This document shows, piece after piece, positions 24,847 to 33,328 of a DNA stretch of 64,000 nucleotides. The position numbers and the translations under genes are program-made. Within the stretch, counting starts at the first letter, position 1. Each line of letters begins with the position of its first letter. The notes beneath the pieces are model-generated. The model made no database searches, was not told the origin of the DNA, and saw only the letters and a program-made list of their open reading frames with translations. Source of the DNA: an uncultured Spartobacteria bacterium (GTDB lineage: Bacteria; Verrucomicrobiota; Verrucomicrobiia; Chthoniobacterales; Chthoniobacteraceae); contig CAIRYQ010000006.1 of the NCBI GenBank assembly GCA_903882875.1, positions 26,977 to 90,976 of the forward strand. The letters are read 5' to 3'.

Positions 24847-25236
24847 TCAAACTTTTTTCAGCTCGATCGCGTTCAGCTTGCCCTTGTCGCCGACCTTCAC
24901 GCGGATGAGCAGTCGCTGGCCCTTCTGCACGTTCACATCGCGCAGCTCGGAAGGGATCACCACGGGCACCGGCTCGCCGTTCACCTCGATGGAAAAAAGG
25001 CGCGCGCTCTTTGAATAGTGGAGCTGCTCGCCGACCACGCCTTCCAGCTTGTATTCGTTCAGGTGCAGCGAATTCGCATTCTGCAGATAGTCCGCGACGG
25101 GAAACGCCTCGAGCTTGCTGAACGGATCCGCGAACCGGCCCTTGAACAAATAAAGCCCGACGCTCACCGCAACAATGACGACGGCCGCGATGGCGAACCA
25201 CGCGGGATTGACGGATGAACTTGCTCTGCGGGCCAT
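24847..25236 (-). CDS. Small single-span membrane protein of unknown function
   Basis: 129 residues. One N-terminal membrane helix (AWFAIAAVVIVAVSVGLYLF, residues 12-31) is followed by an extracytoplasmic beta-rich domain (LHLNEYKLEGVVGEQLHYS, VVIPSELRDVNVQKGQRLLI) ending in KKV. No family recognised. Likely in one transcription unit with the secreted helical protein just downstream, and divergent from the phosphorylase gene. Confidence 0.7.
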   Translation of the reverse strand: MARRASSSVNPAWFAIAAVVIVAVSVGLYLFKGRFADPFSKLEAFPVADYLQNANSLHLNEYKLEGVVGEQLHYSKSARLFSIEVNGEPVPVVIPSELRDVNVQKGQRLLIRVKVGDKGKLNAIELKKV

Positions 25237-25307
25237 CCAGTCACGCTAGGAAACGATGCCCGAGTTGGCAAAGGCTTTCGCAAAATCGCACACTGATCGC
25301 CGCGCGA

Positions 25308-26051
25308 ATGAAGTCCTGCAAACGGGTCTTGAGTTCCATCCTCCCGCTGCGGGAATGTCGCCGCTTGCCCGACAAATCCACACCCGACTCCGCCGCACCC
25401 GTGGCGGTGACCTTTGCGCGCCCCGAGGAGAGCGGCGCATTCCGCCGCAGGCTCGACGGCGTGCGAAAGGAAAATTGCGGCGCGCTCACGGCGTGGCGCG
25501 GACGCGTCGGAGGAATCAACGTGCTCGTGATTCACACCGGCATCGGTCCCGCCTCGGCGCAGCGCGCGATCGGCGAACTGCTCGCACACGGAAAACCGCG
25601 CAGGGTGATCTGCGCCGGATTCGCCGGGGGCCTCGACCCCGCGCTGCGCGTGGGCGACACGCTCACCGCGGATTTTCCCGGCGCGCCGATCCTCTCCCGC
25701 GCGCTGCCGATCGAGACGCCCGCGGAAAAGGTCGCCGCATTCCGCGAGACCGGCGCGCGCCTCGTGGACATGGAGACGGCCACGCTCGCCGAAGCGTGCG
25801 CACTCGCAAACATGCCGCTCAGCGCCGTGCGCGCCGTGAGCGACTCCGCCGATCAGTTTTTGCCCGTGCCGTTCGACGCGTGGTTCGACACGCGGCGCCA
25901 GCGCGCGCGGCCAGTCGCGCTCGTGCTGCACCTGTTCCGCCACCCGTCCCACATCGCGCCTTTTGTGCGCTTCCTCTCGCGGCTCCCGAGTGTCGCCAGG
26001 GCGCTCGCCGCGGCTGTGGAGGAGGCTTTGAAAATGACGGATGAAAGATGA
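25308..26051 (+). CDS. Nucleoside phosphorylase / MTA-SAH nucleosidase-like protein
   Basis: 247-residue protein of the PNP/UDP family: VAVTFARPEESGAFRRRL at the start of the fold, VLVIHTGIGPASAQRAIGELL (phosphate/ribose loop), RRVICAGFAGGLDPALRVGD, RLVDMETATLAEACA (the conserved Met-Glu that binds the ribose) and AVRAVSDSAD (catalytic Asp). Nucleosidase or phosphorylase activity on a purine nucleoside or a hopanoid precursor (HpnG-like) is possible. The frame is open upstream to 25215, but ATG 25308 is preferred because the upstream part overlaps the divergent gene. It ends 69 bp before waaA. Confidence 0.75.
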   Translation: MKSCKRVLSSILPLRECRRLPDKSTPDSAAPVAVTFARPEESGAFRRRLDGVRKENCGALTAWRGRVGGINVLVIHTGIGPASAQRAIGELLAHGKPRRVICAGFAGGLDPALRVGDTLTADFPGAPILSRALPIETPAEKVAAFRETGARLVDMETATLAEACALANMPLSAVRAVSDSADQFLPVPFDAWFDTRRQRARPVALVLHLFRHPSHIAPFVRFLSRLPSVARALAAAVEEALKMTDER

Positions 26052-26090
26052 CGCATTGAATCATCCGCCGGGATTTCACGCTCGCTTTCG

Positions 26091-26118
26091 TCATTCGTCA
26101 TTCGTCATTCGTCATCCC
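26091..26118. repeat. Heptamer tandem repeat before waaA
   Basis: TCATTCG occurs three times in direct succession (26091-26111) and is followed by the variant TCATCCC (26112-26118), ending just upstream of the waaA start at 26121. Short phase-variable-looking repeats in front of a start codon can alter spacing of promoter or ribosome-binding elements. Confidence 0.7.
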
Positions 26119-26120
26119 TC

Positions 26121-27443
26121 ATGGCGCTCCTGCTCTACCGCCTGTTTTTTCCGGTCGCGTTTCTTTTCGCGCTGCCGTTCTACGCGCTGCGCCTCGTGCG
26201 CCGCGAACGCGGGCGCGCCTCGCAGGAAAAGCCGCCCGGCTACGGCGTCGGCCTCGGCCAGCGATTCGGGCGGTATTCGGAGGAAATCCGCGCACGTCTC
26301 GCGGAGCGGCCCGCGCCGGTGTGGATCTGTTCGATCAGCGTCGGCGAGACGCTCGTCGCGCTGAAAATCGCGCGCGCAATCCGCGCACGCGATCCGCAGG
26401 CGCGAGTCGTCCTCTCCGTCACCACAAGCACCGGCTACGAGCTGCTGCTGCGCGAGTCGGCCGCGCTGGGCTGGCTCTTGCCGCTCTACAATCCGGTTGA
26501 TTTTTCTTTTGCCGCGCGCGCCGCCATCGCCGCGATCCGGCCGCGTGTGCTCGTGCTCACCGAGGGCGGCATCTGGCCGAACCTGCTCTGCGCCGCGCGC
26601 GCCGCGGGCATCCGCATCGTCCTCGCCGCCGCGCGCCTCTCGCCGCGCAGCGAACGGCGCTGGCGGCGATTTGGAAAAATCGTGCGCAGCGTGTGGGGGC
26701 TCTTCGATCTCGTGTGCGTGCCGGAGGCGGCGGATGTTGCGCGTTTCGAGGGCATCGGTGTCGCGCGGGATCGCATCCGGCACACGGGCGGTGTGAAATT
26801 TGACAACGCTGCGAAGGACGCGCCGTCACGCGAGGCCGAGTTCCGCGCGCTCGCGCAGCCGCTGGGATTTTCCGGGCCGATCATCGTCGGTGGCAGCACA
26901 TGGGCGCCGGAGGAGCAGGCGCTCGCCGAGGTGCTGAAAAATTTGCGCACTGAATTTCCAGCTCTGCGCCTCATCCTCGTCCCGCGCCACGTCGAGCGCG
27001 CCGCCGCGATTGCGGATGAACTGACGCGCGCCGGCCTGCGCGTCGCGCTGCGCAGCAAACTCCCGCACACCGGCGAGGCCGACGTGCTGCTCGTGGACAC
27101 GACCGGCGAACTCCGCGACTGGTACGCGCTCGCCACGGTCGTCTTCGTCGGCAAGAGTCTGCCCGGCATCGCCGAGATCGGCGGACAAAATGCGGGCGAA
27201 CCCGCCGCGCTCGGCCTGCCCGTGATCTTCGGCCCGCACATGGAAAACTTCGCGCCGCTCGTCGCGCACCTTTTGAATGACAACGCAGCCGTGCAGATCG
27301 CCGAGGCCGCGGATCTGGCATCCGCGCTGCGCTCGCTGCTCGCCGATGCGGAGAAGCGCGCTGCGATCGGCACCCGCGCGCGCGCGGCGCTCGTGCCGCA
27401 TCAGGGAGCGACCGCACGCACTGCGGAGTGCATCGGGGAGTGA
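26121..27443 (+). CDS. waaA: 3-deoxy-D-manno-octulosonic acid (Kdo) transferase
   Basis: 440-residue inner-membrane-associated GT30 glycosyltransferase that links Kdo to lipid A precursor. N-terminal membrane anchor (YRLFFPVAFLFALPFYAL). ICSISVGETLVALKIA contains the catalytic Glu of the conserved VGE motif. Also TTSTGYELL, LTEGGIWPNLL, the C-domain start IIVGGSTWAPEEQAL, FVGKSLPGIAEIGGQNAGEPAAL (matching GGHNxLEP-type) and VIFGPHMENF. It shows that the organism builds a lipid A/Kdo outer membrane. Length is normal. A strong hairpin follows. Confidence 0.93.
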   Translation: MALLLYRLFFPVAFLFALPFYALRLVRRERGRASQEKPPGYGVGLGQRFGRYSEEIRARLAERPAPVWICSISVGETLVALKIARAIRARDPQARVVLSVTTSTGYELLLRESAALGWLLPLYNPVDFSFAARAAIAAIRPRVLVLTEGGIWPNLLCAARAAGIRIVLAAARLSPRSERRWRRFGKIVRSVWGLFDLVCVPEAADVARFEGIGVARDRIRHTGGVKFDNAAKDAPSREAEFRALAQPLGFSGPIIVGGSTWAPEEQALAEVLKNLRTEFPALRLILVPRHVERAAAIADELTRAGLRVALRSKLPHTGEADVLLVDTTGELRDWYALATVVFVGKSLPGIAEIGGQNAGEPAALGLPVIFGPHMENFAPLVAHLLNDNAAVQIAEAADLASALRSLLADAEKRAAIGTRARAALVPHQGATARTAECIGE

Positions 27444-27458
27444 TGCCGGAAAACGAAA

Positions 27459-27486
27459 AATGCCGGGGCTTTCCAGCCCCGGCATT
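27459..27486. terminator. Bidirectional terminator between waaA and a convergent lipoprotein gene
   Basis: AATGCCGGGGCT (27459-27470) and AGCCCCGGCATT (27475-27486) make a 12-bp stem with loop TTCC. The A-run just before it (27456-27460) becomes a T-run on the minus strand, so it is a complete terminator for the gene at 27528-29774 and a hairpin for waaA. Confidence 0.85.
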
Positions 27487-27527
27487 CGTCGTGTGAGCCG
27501 TGTGTGAGCGCCGTTCGGGCGCCGGGT

Positions 27528-29774
27528 TTATTTGATGTCCTCGAGCTTGAGGTAGATGCCGTTGTGGGTCTCGCTGCCTTCGCTGGAGACGCGCCATTCG
27601 ATGGACTGGATGGAGCGGAAGAGGCGGATGACGTCGCCGACGATCGCCCGGGTCTGCGCGCCATCGCTGCGGGTGAACGGGCCGTGCGGATCCTTTTCCG
27701 CGAGCTTCACCCATGCGTCGGCGAAATCGCAGAGCGCGGGGAGCTGGATGCGGCCCTCGGCTCCGAGCGGTGCGCCGGAGGCGGGGGAGCTCGATGCGAT
27801 TTCCTTTGAGAAGCTCGGCGAGGTGCTGAGGATCCAGCGGTCCTTCGAGATGGCGATGTGCGGCAGGAAATCCTCCGTGGGGAGCGGCAGCTCGATGTAG
27901 TGGATTTCCAAGTCGCCGTCCTTTTTCAGCACGGGATCGGGAATTGCGCCTGCGGGCGCGAGGGCGGCGAGCTGCTTGGTGACTTTCTCAAAGCCTTTCC
28001 ACGCTTCGCTCACGCCGGCGCGATCCTTCAGTTCGGCGACCAGCGCGAACCGCGGGATTTTGCCATCGGCAATTTCGGCGGGAATCATCGGGAGCTTGGG
28101 CAGCGTGCCGTTGAGGTCGAGGATGAATGCGGATTCCTCGCCGAGGGCCTTGCCGAGTTTGCGTGCGGAATTCCACACATCTTTCACCATCGGGACGGCG
28201 AGACTTTCCACCATCGTGGCTTGGGCGCGCTCTTCCTCGGGGACCATCGTCTTGCCGAATTTCTCGTACCAGCCCCAGAGGATTGCCGCGCCGTCCTCGA
28301 CGAGGTCAGCGAGCTTGCCCTTGTTTGCGGGGTTGCTGCGCCCGCCTGCGAAAAGGAAGACGGTTTTCGTGAGGAGCGATGAGAAGCCGAGCGGCTTGGA
28401 AGTGTCGAACTGCGTCTGCCGTGCGCCGCCGAATGCCTCGCCGCGGATGCCGGAGTCCCAGTAGCCGATGCCGACGAGCGGGTCGAATTTCGTGTTCACG
28501 AGCGCCTGCACCTTGCCCTCGAATTTCTTCACGTCGGCCTGCATCGCGGCGATGTGCTCGGGCTTGAGCAGGGTGGCGAGTTCGTCGGAGAGCTTCTTGA
28601 ATTTGTCGGCAAATTCGATCTTGCCGTTCAGTTTTTCCAAGAGCGCGGTCCCGGCGTAGGAGATGCCGATCGGCTTCTTGTCGGCAAACTGCGAGGCGCG
28701 GCGTGCGACTGCGGCGATGGCGAGCGCACTGTCGGCGGGGCTGCCCGCGAATTTCACGTGCGCGTGATCGGTGCCGAAGGAAATGACGAGGTAGTCGCCG
28801 ACCCAGCCCCACGCGATTTCGATCCGCTTTTTCTTCAGCGACTCGACGGCCTGTTTGGCCTTGGCCTCGTCGCCGAGCAATTCGGCGAGCTGGCCGCGGA
28901 TCATTTCCTCCTGGAGGGCCACGACGAGCTTCTCCGCGTTCACGGTGACGTTCTGAAATTCGTATTTGTCCGCGACTGAGAATTTGCCGATCTCCACGCC
29001 GGGCGGGAGCTTCGCGCCGAGCTGAGCGAGGACCATTCCGAATCCGCCGTCAATGTCTGCCTTCGCATTGATCGCCTTGGCGGCGATGAGCACCGGCGGG
29101 AAGTCGCACTTGAGGAGCGCCGGAATGAGTTCGGGCGCCGCGTCGCGGAAGACTTTTTTCGAGTCCGGCGGCTGTCCTCCGCTCATCGCGGTCATGAACG
29201 CCTGCTGAATCTGGATGCCCTGGAATTCGCCGATGAGATCCACCCACGGCACGAATTTTTCCCCGAAGCCCGCGGGCTGCGCAAAGGCGATCTCATTGCC
29301 GAGGAGCGCCTCGACGATGTCCTTGCCCTTCGCGGCCACGGGCGAATTCCACTGTTCGAGCAGCTCCTTGATTTTCGGATCGTCCTTCAGTCCGGGCAGG
29401 TTCAGCAGCGTCTTCGCCCAGTTGCTTTCACTGAGCTTCACCCACAGTTCGTGCAGGCGGAAGTGAGTGGAAAATGCCTCCACGTCCTTCGGCAGCACCG
29501 CGGCGAAACCGTATGCGGCGCTGATCGCGGAGACATCTGCGGACGGCTGCGAGCCCTCGGAGATCGTGGTCTTGGTCGTCAGCGTCGCTTCGGGCGTCTT
29601 CGCGGGCTCGGCGGGCTTGCCTGCGTCGGTCGTCTTCGCCGGCGCGGGTGTCGCGGAGGTGCCGGTGTCAGGCTTCGCGGGTGGATTCGATGTTTGGTCG
29701 GGTTTCTTGTCACACGCGACAAAGGATGTGGCGATGGCGAGTGCGAGCAGTGCGTGGATTGGACGGCGTTTCAT
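27528..29774 (-). CDS. Large probable lipoprotein of unknown function
   Basis: 748 residues. Signal peptide ending in SFVACDKK, a near-consensus lipobox with Cys at about residue 21, followed by a Pro/Thr/Ala-rich spacer of some 60 residues. The body is an alpha/beta protein with repeated blocks such as YGFAAVLPKDVEAFSTHFR, PIGISYAGTALLEKLNGKI and IPRFALVAELKDRAG, reminiscent of outer-membrane-anchored proteins of Verrucomicrobia with a DUF3352-like layout. I do not assign a function. Likely anchored in the outer membrane or facing the periplasm. Confidence 0.8.
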   Translation of the reverse strand: MKRRPIHALLALAIATSFVACDKKPDQTSNPPAKPDTGTSATPAPAKTTDAGKPAEPAKTPEATLTTKTTISEGSQPSADVSAISAAYGFAAVLPKDVEAFSTHFRLHELWVKLSESNWAKTLLNLPGLKDDPKIKELLEQWNSPVAAKGKDIVEALLGNEIAFAQPAGFGEKFVPWVDLIGEFQGIQIQQAFMTAMSGGQPPDSKKVFRDAAPELIPALLKCDFPPVLIAAKAINAKADIDGGFGMVLAQLGAKLPPGVEIGKFSVADKYEFQNVTVNAEKLVVALQEEMIRGQLAELLGDEAKAKQAVESLKKKRIEIAWGWVGDYLVISFGTDHAHVKFAGSPADSALAIAAVARRASQFADKKPIGISYAGTALLEKLNGKIEFADKFKKLSDELATLLKPEHIAAMQADVKKFEGKVQALVNTKFDPLVGIGYWDSGIRGEAFGGARQTQFDTSKPLGFSSLLTKTVFLFAGGRSNPANKGKLADLVEDGAAILWGWYEKFGKTMVPEEERAQATMVESLAVPMVKDVWNSARKLGKALGEESAFILDLNGTLPKLPMIPAEIADGKIPRFALVAELKDRAGVSEAWKGFEKVTKQLAALAPAGAIPDPVLKKDGDLEIHYIELPLPTEDFLPHIAISKDRWILSTSPSFSKEIASSSPASGAPLGAEGRIQLPALCDFADAWVKLAEKDPHGPFTRSDGAQTRAIVGDVIRLFRSIQSIEWRVSSEGSETHNGIYLKLEDIK

Positions 29775-30011
29775 GGCTGTGTGGTTCCTTGTTTTGGTAA
29801 AAAATGAGCGCGGAAGGGACGCGCCGGGAGCGGTTCTTATGCCGCGCGCGCCTCGACTTGCACGAAAAAAAACAGGCCGGACTTTTTGCCCGTGGCGGAA
29901 TCCTGCGGGGAAAATGGTGCGCTCACGGCGGGCACAGACGCGGCGTGTGCGGCGGAGGTTTCAGAATCTTCGCTTGCCGGAACGCGTCCAATGCCGTTCC
30001 ACTTCCGGGTC

Positions 30012-30980
30012 ATGATCGTCACAACTGCACAGCTATACAGGGTCGCTTACGGCAAGTTCGCGATAGGGGCTTACAACATCAACAACGCCGAGCAGACCAT
30101 GGGGCTGTTCCGGGGGTGCATCGAGAGCCAGGCTCCGTTCATCATCCAGATCTCCAAGGGCGCGCGGAAATATACGGACAAGCGGATGCTCGAGGCGATC
30201 ATCCGCAGCGCCGGGGAAATTTTTCCGGATGCGATTTTCGCGGTGCATCTCGATCACGGCGACGAGGAGACGTGCTACGATTGCATTGACTCCGGCTTCT
30301 ACAGCTCGGTGATGATTGATGCGTCGCACGATCCGTTCGAGAAGAACATCGAGATCACCAAGCGCGTCTGCGACCGCGCGCATGCGAAGGGCATCAGCGT
30401 CGAGGCGGAACTCGGCATGCTCGGCGGTGTCGAGGAAGACATCGTGGTCGAGGAAGGCAACGAGTGCCTCACGAATCCCGACGAGGCGCTGGAGTTCATC
30501 CAGAAGACCGGCTGCGACGCGCTCGCCGCGGCCATCGGCACGAGCCACGGCGCATACAAATTCAAGGGCCAGCAGTCGCTGCACTTCGACGTGATCGAAA
30601 AGATCGCCGCGATCCTGAAAGCTGCGGGACATGCGCCCGTGCCAATCGTCATGCACGGTTCGTCGTCCGTGCCGAAGGAGGAAGTCGCGCGCATCAACGC
30701 CGCCGGCGGCAAGCTCGATCCGAGCGCGTGCGGCGTGAATGAAAACGAATACCTGCCCGCCGCGAAGCTCGGTGTGACGAAGGTGAACATTGACACCGAC
30801 GGACGCCTCGTGTGGACGCGCGTGCACCGCGAATACTTCCGCGACAAGCCCGGCGATTTCGATTTCCGCCCGCCGGGAATCATCTTCCAAAACGAATACG
30901 CCAAGTTCATCGCCGGACGTAACAAGCTCCTCGGCAGTGCGGGCACGATTCCCGAAATCAGAAAATCCCTCGGCCTGTGA
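30012..30980 (+). CDS. fba: Class II fructose-bisphosphate aldolase
   Basis: 322-residue zinc-dependent aldolase family protein. VAYGKFAIGAYNINNAEQ at the N-terminus; FAVHLDHGDEETCYDCI (His and Asp metal/catalytic pair); VEAELGMLGGVEEDI; AIGTSHGAYKFKG (zinc His); PIVMHGSSSVP (zinc His); and VTKVNIDTDGRLVWT. The residues needed for catalysis are present. A start at ATG 30012 is preferred over an upstream frame start at 29886 because it opens the fold. Fructose- versus tagatose-bisphosphate specificity cannot be settled from sequence. The next gene overlaps its stop codon. Confidence 0.92.
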   Translation: MIVTTAQLYRVAYGKFAIGAYNINNAEQTMGLFRGCIESQAPFIIQISKGARKYTDKRMLEAIIRSAGEIFPDAIFAVHLDHGDEETCYDCIDSGFYSSVMIDASHDPFEKNIEITKRVCDRAHAKGISVEAELGMLGGVEEDIVVEEGNECLTNPDEALEFIQKTGCDALAAAIGTSHGAYKFKGQQSLHFDVIEKIAAILKAAGHAPVPIVMHGSSSVPKEEVARINAAGGKLDPSACGVNENEYLPAAKLGVTKVNIDTDGRLVWTRVHREYFRDKPGDFDFRPPGIIFQNEYAKFIAGRNKLLGSAGTIPEIRKSLGL

Positions 30981-31342
30981 AAACCGCATCCCCCGTGTGC
31001 CGCGGCCTCGCGCTGTGCGCAGCCATCGCTCTCATCGCGTCCGCCTTTTTGCAAAGCGCCCGTTCGGCCGACACGCCGCGCATTGACGCGCTCCACGTCG
31101 CAAAGGTCGCCACCGACTACCTCGCGACCCAAGGCAGGAACGCGCCGCACATCGTTTCCATCTCGCTTGAGTCCGACGCACTCTTTGGCGGCAAGAATTC
31201 GTGGATCGTCCGCTTTTCCCACGCACTGCTCACCGACGGCAACCGCGAGATCGGGATGCGCGTGAGGCTCGACGGCTCCGTCTCTTACCTCACCGAAGAC
31301 AAGCCCGGCACGAAAAAGCGCAATTTCCCGCTGAAGTCGTAG
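30977..31342 (+). CDS. Small exported protein of unknown function
   Basis: 121 residues starting with GTG in a GTGA overlap with the aldolase stop, so translationally coupled. Signal peptide to about residue 30 (SAFLQSARSA). The mature part (VAKVATDYLATQGRNAPHIVS ... KNSWIVRFSHALLTDG) resembles small PepSY-like beta proteins that carry modified or carboxylated ligands, but I do not assign it. Followed directly by the rhodanese-like membrane protein. Confidence 0.65.
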   Translation: MKTASPVCRGLALCAAIALIASAFLQSARSADTPRIDALHVAKVATDYLATQGRNAPHIVSISLESDALFGGKNSWIVRFSHALLTDGNREIGMRVRLDGSVSYLTEDKPGTKKRNFPLKS

Positions 31343-31345
31343 GTG

Positions 31346-31912
31346 ATGAAAAAAGCCGGATCCGGCCAGCGTTTCACGCCGTTCGGGATCATGGTGCTGG
31401 TCCTGCTCGCGGTCACCGGCATCGCGCTTTGGCTCGCATACCTGCCGTGGCGATGGGAGCAGACGAAAAGCGATTTCCGCAAACGGTTCCCCGGCGTGCG
31501 GCGCATTGATGCCGACGGCACCGAGAGCCTGCGGACTTGGTATGCGAGAAAGGATGGCGCGAAGCCCGTGGTGATTGATGTGCGCACGCAGGCCGAGTAC
31601 GACTACAGCCACCTGCCCGGCGCAAAGCACATGGCGCTCGCGGACACGCCCGTGTCGCTCGGCATCCCCGAAGACACGAACGAATCGCTCGTGCTCTACG
31701 ACGCCGGCGGCGCGGACGCGTTCCCCGTCGCCGAGAGCCTGATGAAGCGCGGCTACGCCCGCGTGCAGGTGCTCGAGGGCGGCATCTACGAATGGGCCAA
31801 CCGCGGCCTTCCGCTCGCCGGCCCGAAGGGGCCCGTGTCGCGCGTGCTGCCGGGCAAATCGCTCTTCGCCCCGCTGCTCAAGCGCCGCGCCACGGCGTCC
31901 GCCGCACCGTAG
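31346..31912 (+). CDS. Membrane-anchored rhodanese-like protein lacking the catalytic cysteine
   Basis: 188 residues. One N-terminal membrane helix (FGIMVLVLLAVTGIALWLAYL, residues 13-33) and a rhodanese fold: VVIDVRTQAEYDYSHLPGAKHM, then VLYDAGGADAFPVAESLMKRGY, then VQVLEGGIYEWANRGLPLAG. In active sulfurtransferases the loop reads VLYC-x-x-G. Here the Cys is replaced by Asp119, so it cannot form a persulfide and is likely a binding or structural protein. The start is ATG 31346, one codon after a GTG that touches the stop of the previous gene. Confidence 0.8.
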   Translation: MKKAGSGQRFTPFGIMVLVLLAVTGIALWLAYLPWRWEQTKSDFRKRFPGVRRIDADGTESLRTWYARKDGAKPVVIDVRTQAEYDYSHLPGAKHMALADTPVSLGIPEDTNESLVLYDAGGADAFPVAESLMKRGYARVQVLEGGIYEWANRGLPLAGPKGPVSRVLPGKSLFAPLLKRRATASAAP

Positions 31913-31915
31913 CCC

Positions 31916-32752
31916 ATGCGCTTTTTCGCCCCTGCAAAAATCAACCTCTCGCTCCGTGTCGTACGTCGGCGCGAGGACGGCTTCCATGAAATTGAGACGC
32001 TCATGGTGCCGCTCGCGATCCGCGACACGCTGGAGATCGAGCGCGGCGGCGGCGGGCTCGAATTCACATGCAGCGACACGACGCTCCCCGCGGACGGCAC
32101 GAATCTCGTCGTGCGCGCCGCGCGCGGATTTTTCGACGCGACGCGGATCACGCAAGGCGCCCGCATTTTTCTGCAAAAGGAAATCCCGCACGGCGCGGGA
32201 CTCGGCGGCGGAAGCTCCGACGCCGCGACGACGCTGCTCGCGCTCGACGAGATTTTTGAATCGCGTCTGCCGCTCGCCGAACTGTCTCGCATCGCCGCGG
32301 CCATCGGCAGCGACATCCCGTTCTTCCTCGCGCGCGGCGCCGCGTGGTGCCGCGGGCGCGGCGAGATCGTCGAGCTCTGCGCGCCGCACGAATCGCCGCC
32401 GTCGCTCCCGCTGCTGATGATGAAGCCATCCTTCGGCGTACCCACGCCGTGGGCCTACCGGCGCTGGCGCGACTCGCTCGAAATCCCCGGCGTGCATTAC
32501 GCGCCGCAGACGCTCGGCGGCATCACGCTTGTGAACGATCTCGAGCGGCCCGTGTTTGAAAAATTCATCCAGCTTGCCGAGATGAAACGCTGGCTGATCG
32601 AACAGCCCGAGACCGCCGCCGCGCTCATGTCCGGCAGCGGCAGCACGATGTTCGCAGTGCTCTGCGACGAGTCGTGCGGCCCCGCGCTCGAGGGGCGGGC
32701 GCGCGCGCAGTTCGGCCCGCACACGTGGTTCGCGCGGACGCGGACGGCGTAG
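31916..32752 (+). CDS. ispE: 4-diphosphocytidyl-2-C-methyl-D-erythritol kinase
   Basis: 278-residue GHMP kinase that phosphorylates CDP-methylerythritol in the non-mevalonate isoprenoid pathway. Signature RFFAPAKINLSLRVVRRRED at the start, ATP loop IPHGAGLGGGSSDAATTLL, and C-terminal MSGSGSTMFAVL. Length is normal. Starts three bases after the rhodanese-like gene, so co-transcribed. Confidence 0.95.
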   Translation: MRFFAPAKINLSLRVVRRREDGFHEIETLMVPLAIRDTLEIERGGGGLEFTCSDTTLPADGTNLVVRAARGFFDATRITQGARIFLQKEIPHGAGLGGGSSDAATTLLALDEIFESRLPLAELSRIAAAIGSDIPFFLARGAAWCRGRGEIVELCAPHESPPSLPLLMMKPSFGVPTPWAYRRWRDSLEIPGVHYAPQTLGGITLVNDLERPVFEKFIQLAEMKRWLIEQPETAAALMSGSGSTMFAVLCDESCGPALEGRARAQFGPHTWFARTRTA

Positions 32753-32772
32753 AAATTTCCACGCTGCGCGCG

Positions 32773-33261
32773 ATGCACATCCGCCCCGCCGTCGAAGCCG
32801 ACATCCCGCTGCTCCGCGATCTCGCGCAGCGCATTTGGCGGGAGTGTTACCCCGGCATCATCACGGACGAGCAGATCGAATTCATGCTTGGCTGGATGTA
32901 CTCCGAGGAGGAAATCCGCCGCCAGCTCGCCGCAGGCATCCCTTGGGAAATCGCAGAGATCGAAGGCACGCCCGCCGGCTACCTCTCGTGGCAGCGCGAG
33001 GACGACGGGCGAGTGAAAATCAGCAAACTTTACGTGCTCCCGCAGCACCAGCGGCGCGGGTTTGGCAGGCAGATGGTCGAGCACATCGCCGCACACGCAT
33101 GCGCGCTCGGCGCACACGCGACGTGGTTGCAGGTGAACAAACGCAATGGGCGCGCAATCGCCGCGTATCTCAAAGCCGGCTTCCACATCGAAAAGGAAGC
33201 CGTGTTCGACATCGGCGGCGGCTTCGTGATGGACGACTACCTGATGGCGCGAGCCGTGTGA
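32773..33261 (+). CDS. GNAT-family N-acetyltransferase
   Basis: 162 residues. IRPAVEADIPLLRDLAQRIW at the start; KISKLYVLPQHQRRGFGRQMV carries the acetyl-CoA pyrophosphate loop (Q/RxxGxG/A type); and NGRAIAAYLKAGFHIEKEAV completes the fold. The ATG at 32773 is chosen over an upstream frame inside ispE. Acceptor unknown. It lies 20 bp after ispE. Confidence 0.85.
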   Translation: MHIRPAVEADIPLLRDLAQRIWRECYPGIITDEQIEFMLGWMYSEEEIRRQLAAGIPWEIAEIEGTPAGYLSWQREDDGRVKISKLYVLPQHQRRGFGRQMVEHIAAHACALGAHATWLQVNKRNGRAIAAYLKAGFHIEKEAVFDIGGGFVMDDYLMARAV

Positions 33262-33328
33262 CGCCGCGCGCGGGAACAAATCTCTCGCGCAACTTGTGCC
33301 GCCGGGGATGCGCTGCTAAACGGTGCGG

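Noticed and set aside
30299..32722. An 807-codon open frame on the minus strand across the aldolase, rhodanese-like and ispE genes
   Set aside because: All the underlying plus-strand genes have full family motifs; the minus-strand product is low-complexity Arg/Ala/Glu sequence without motifs.
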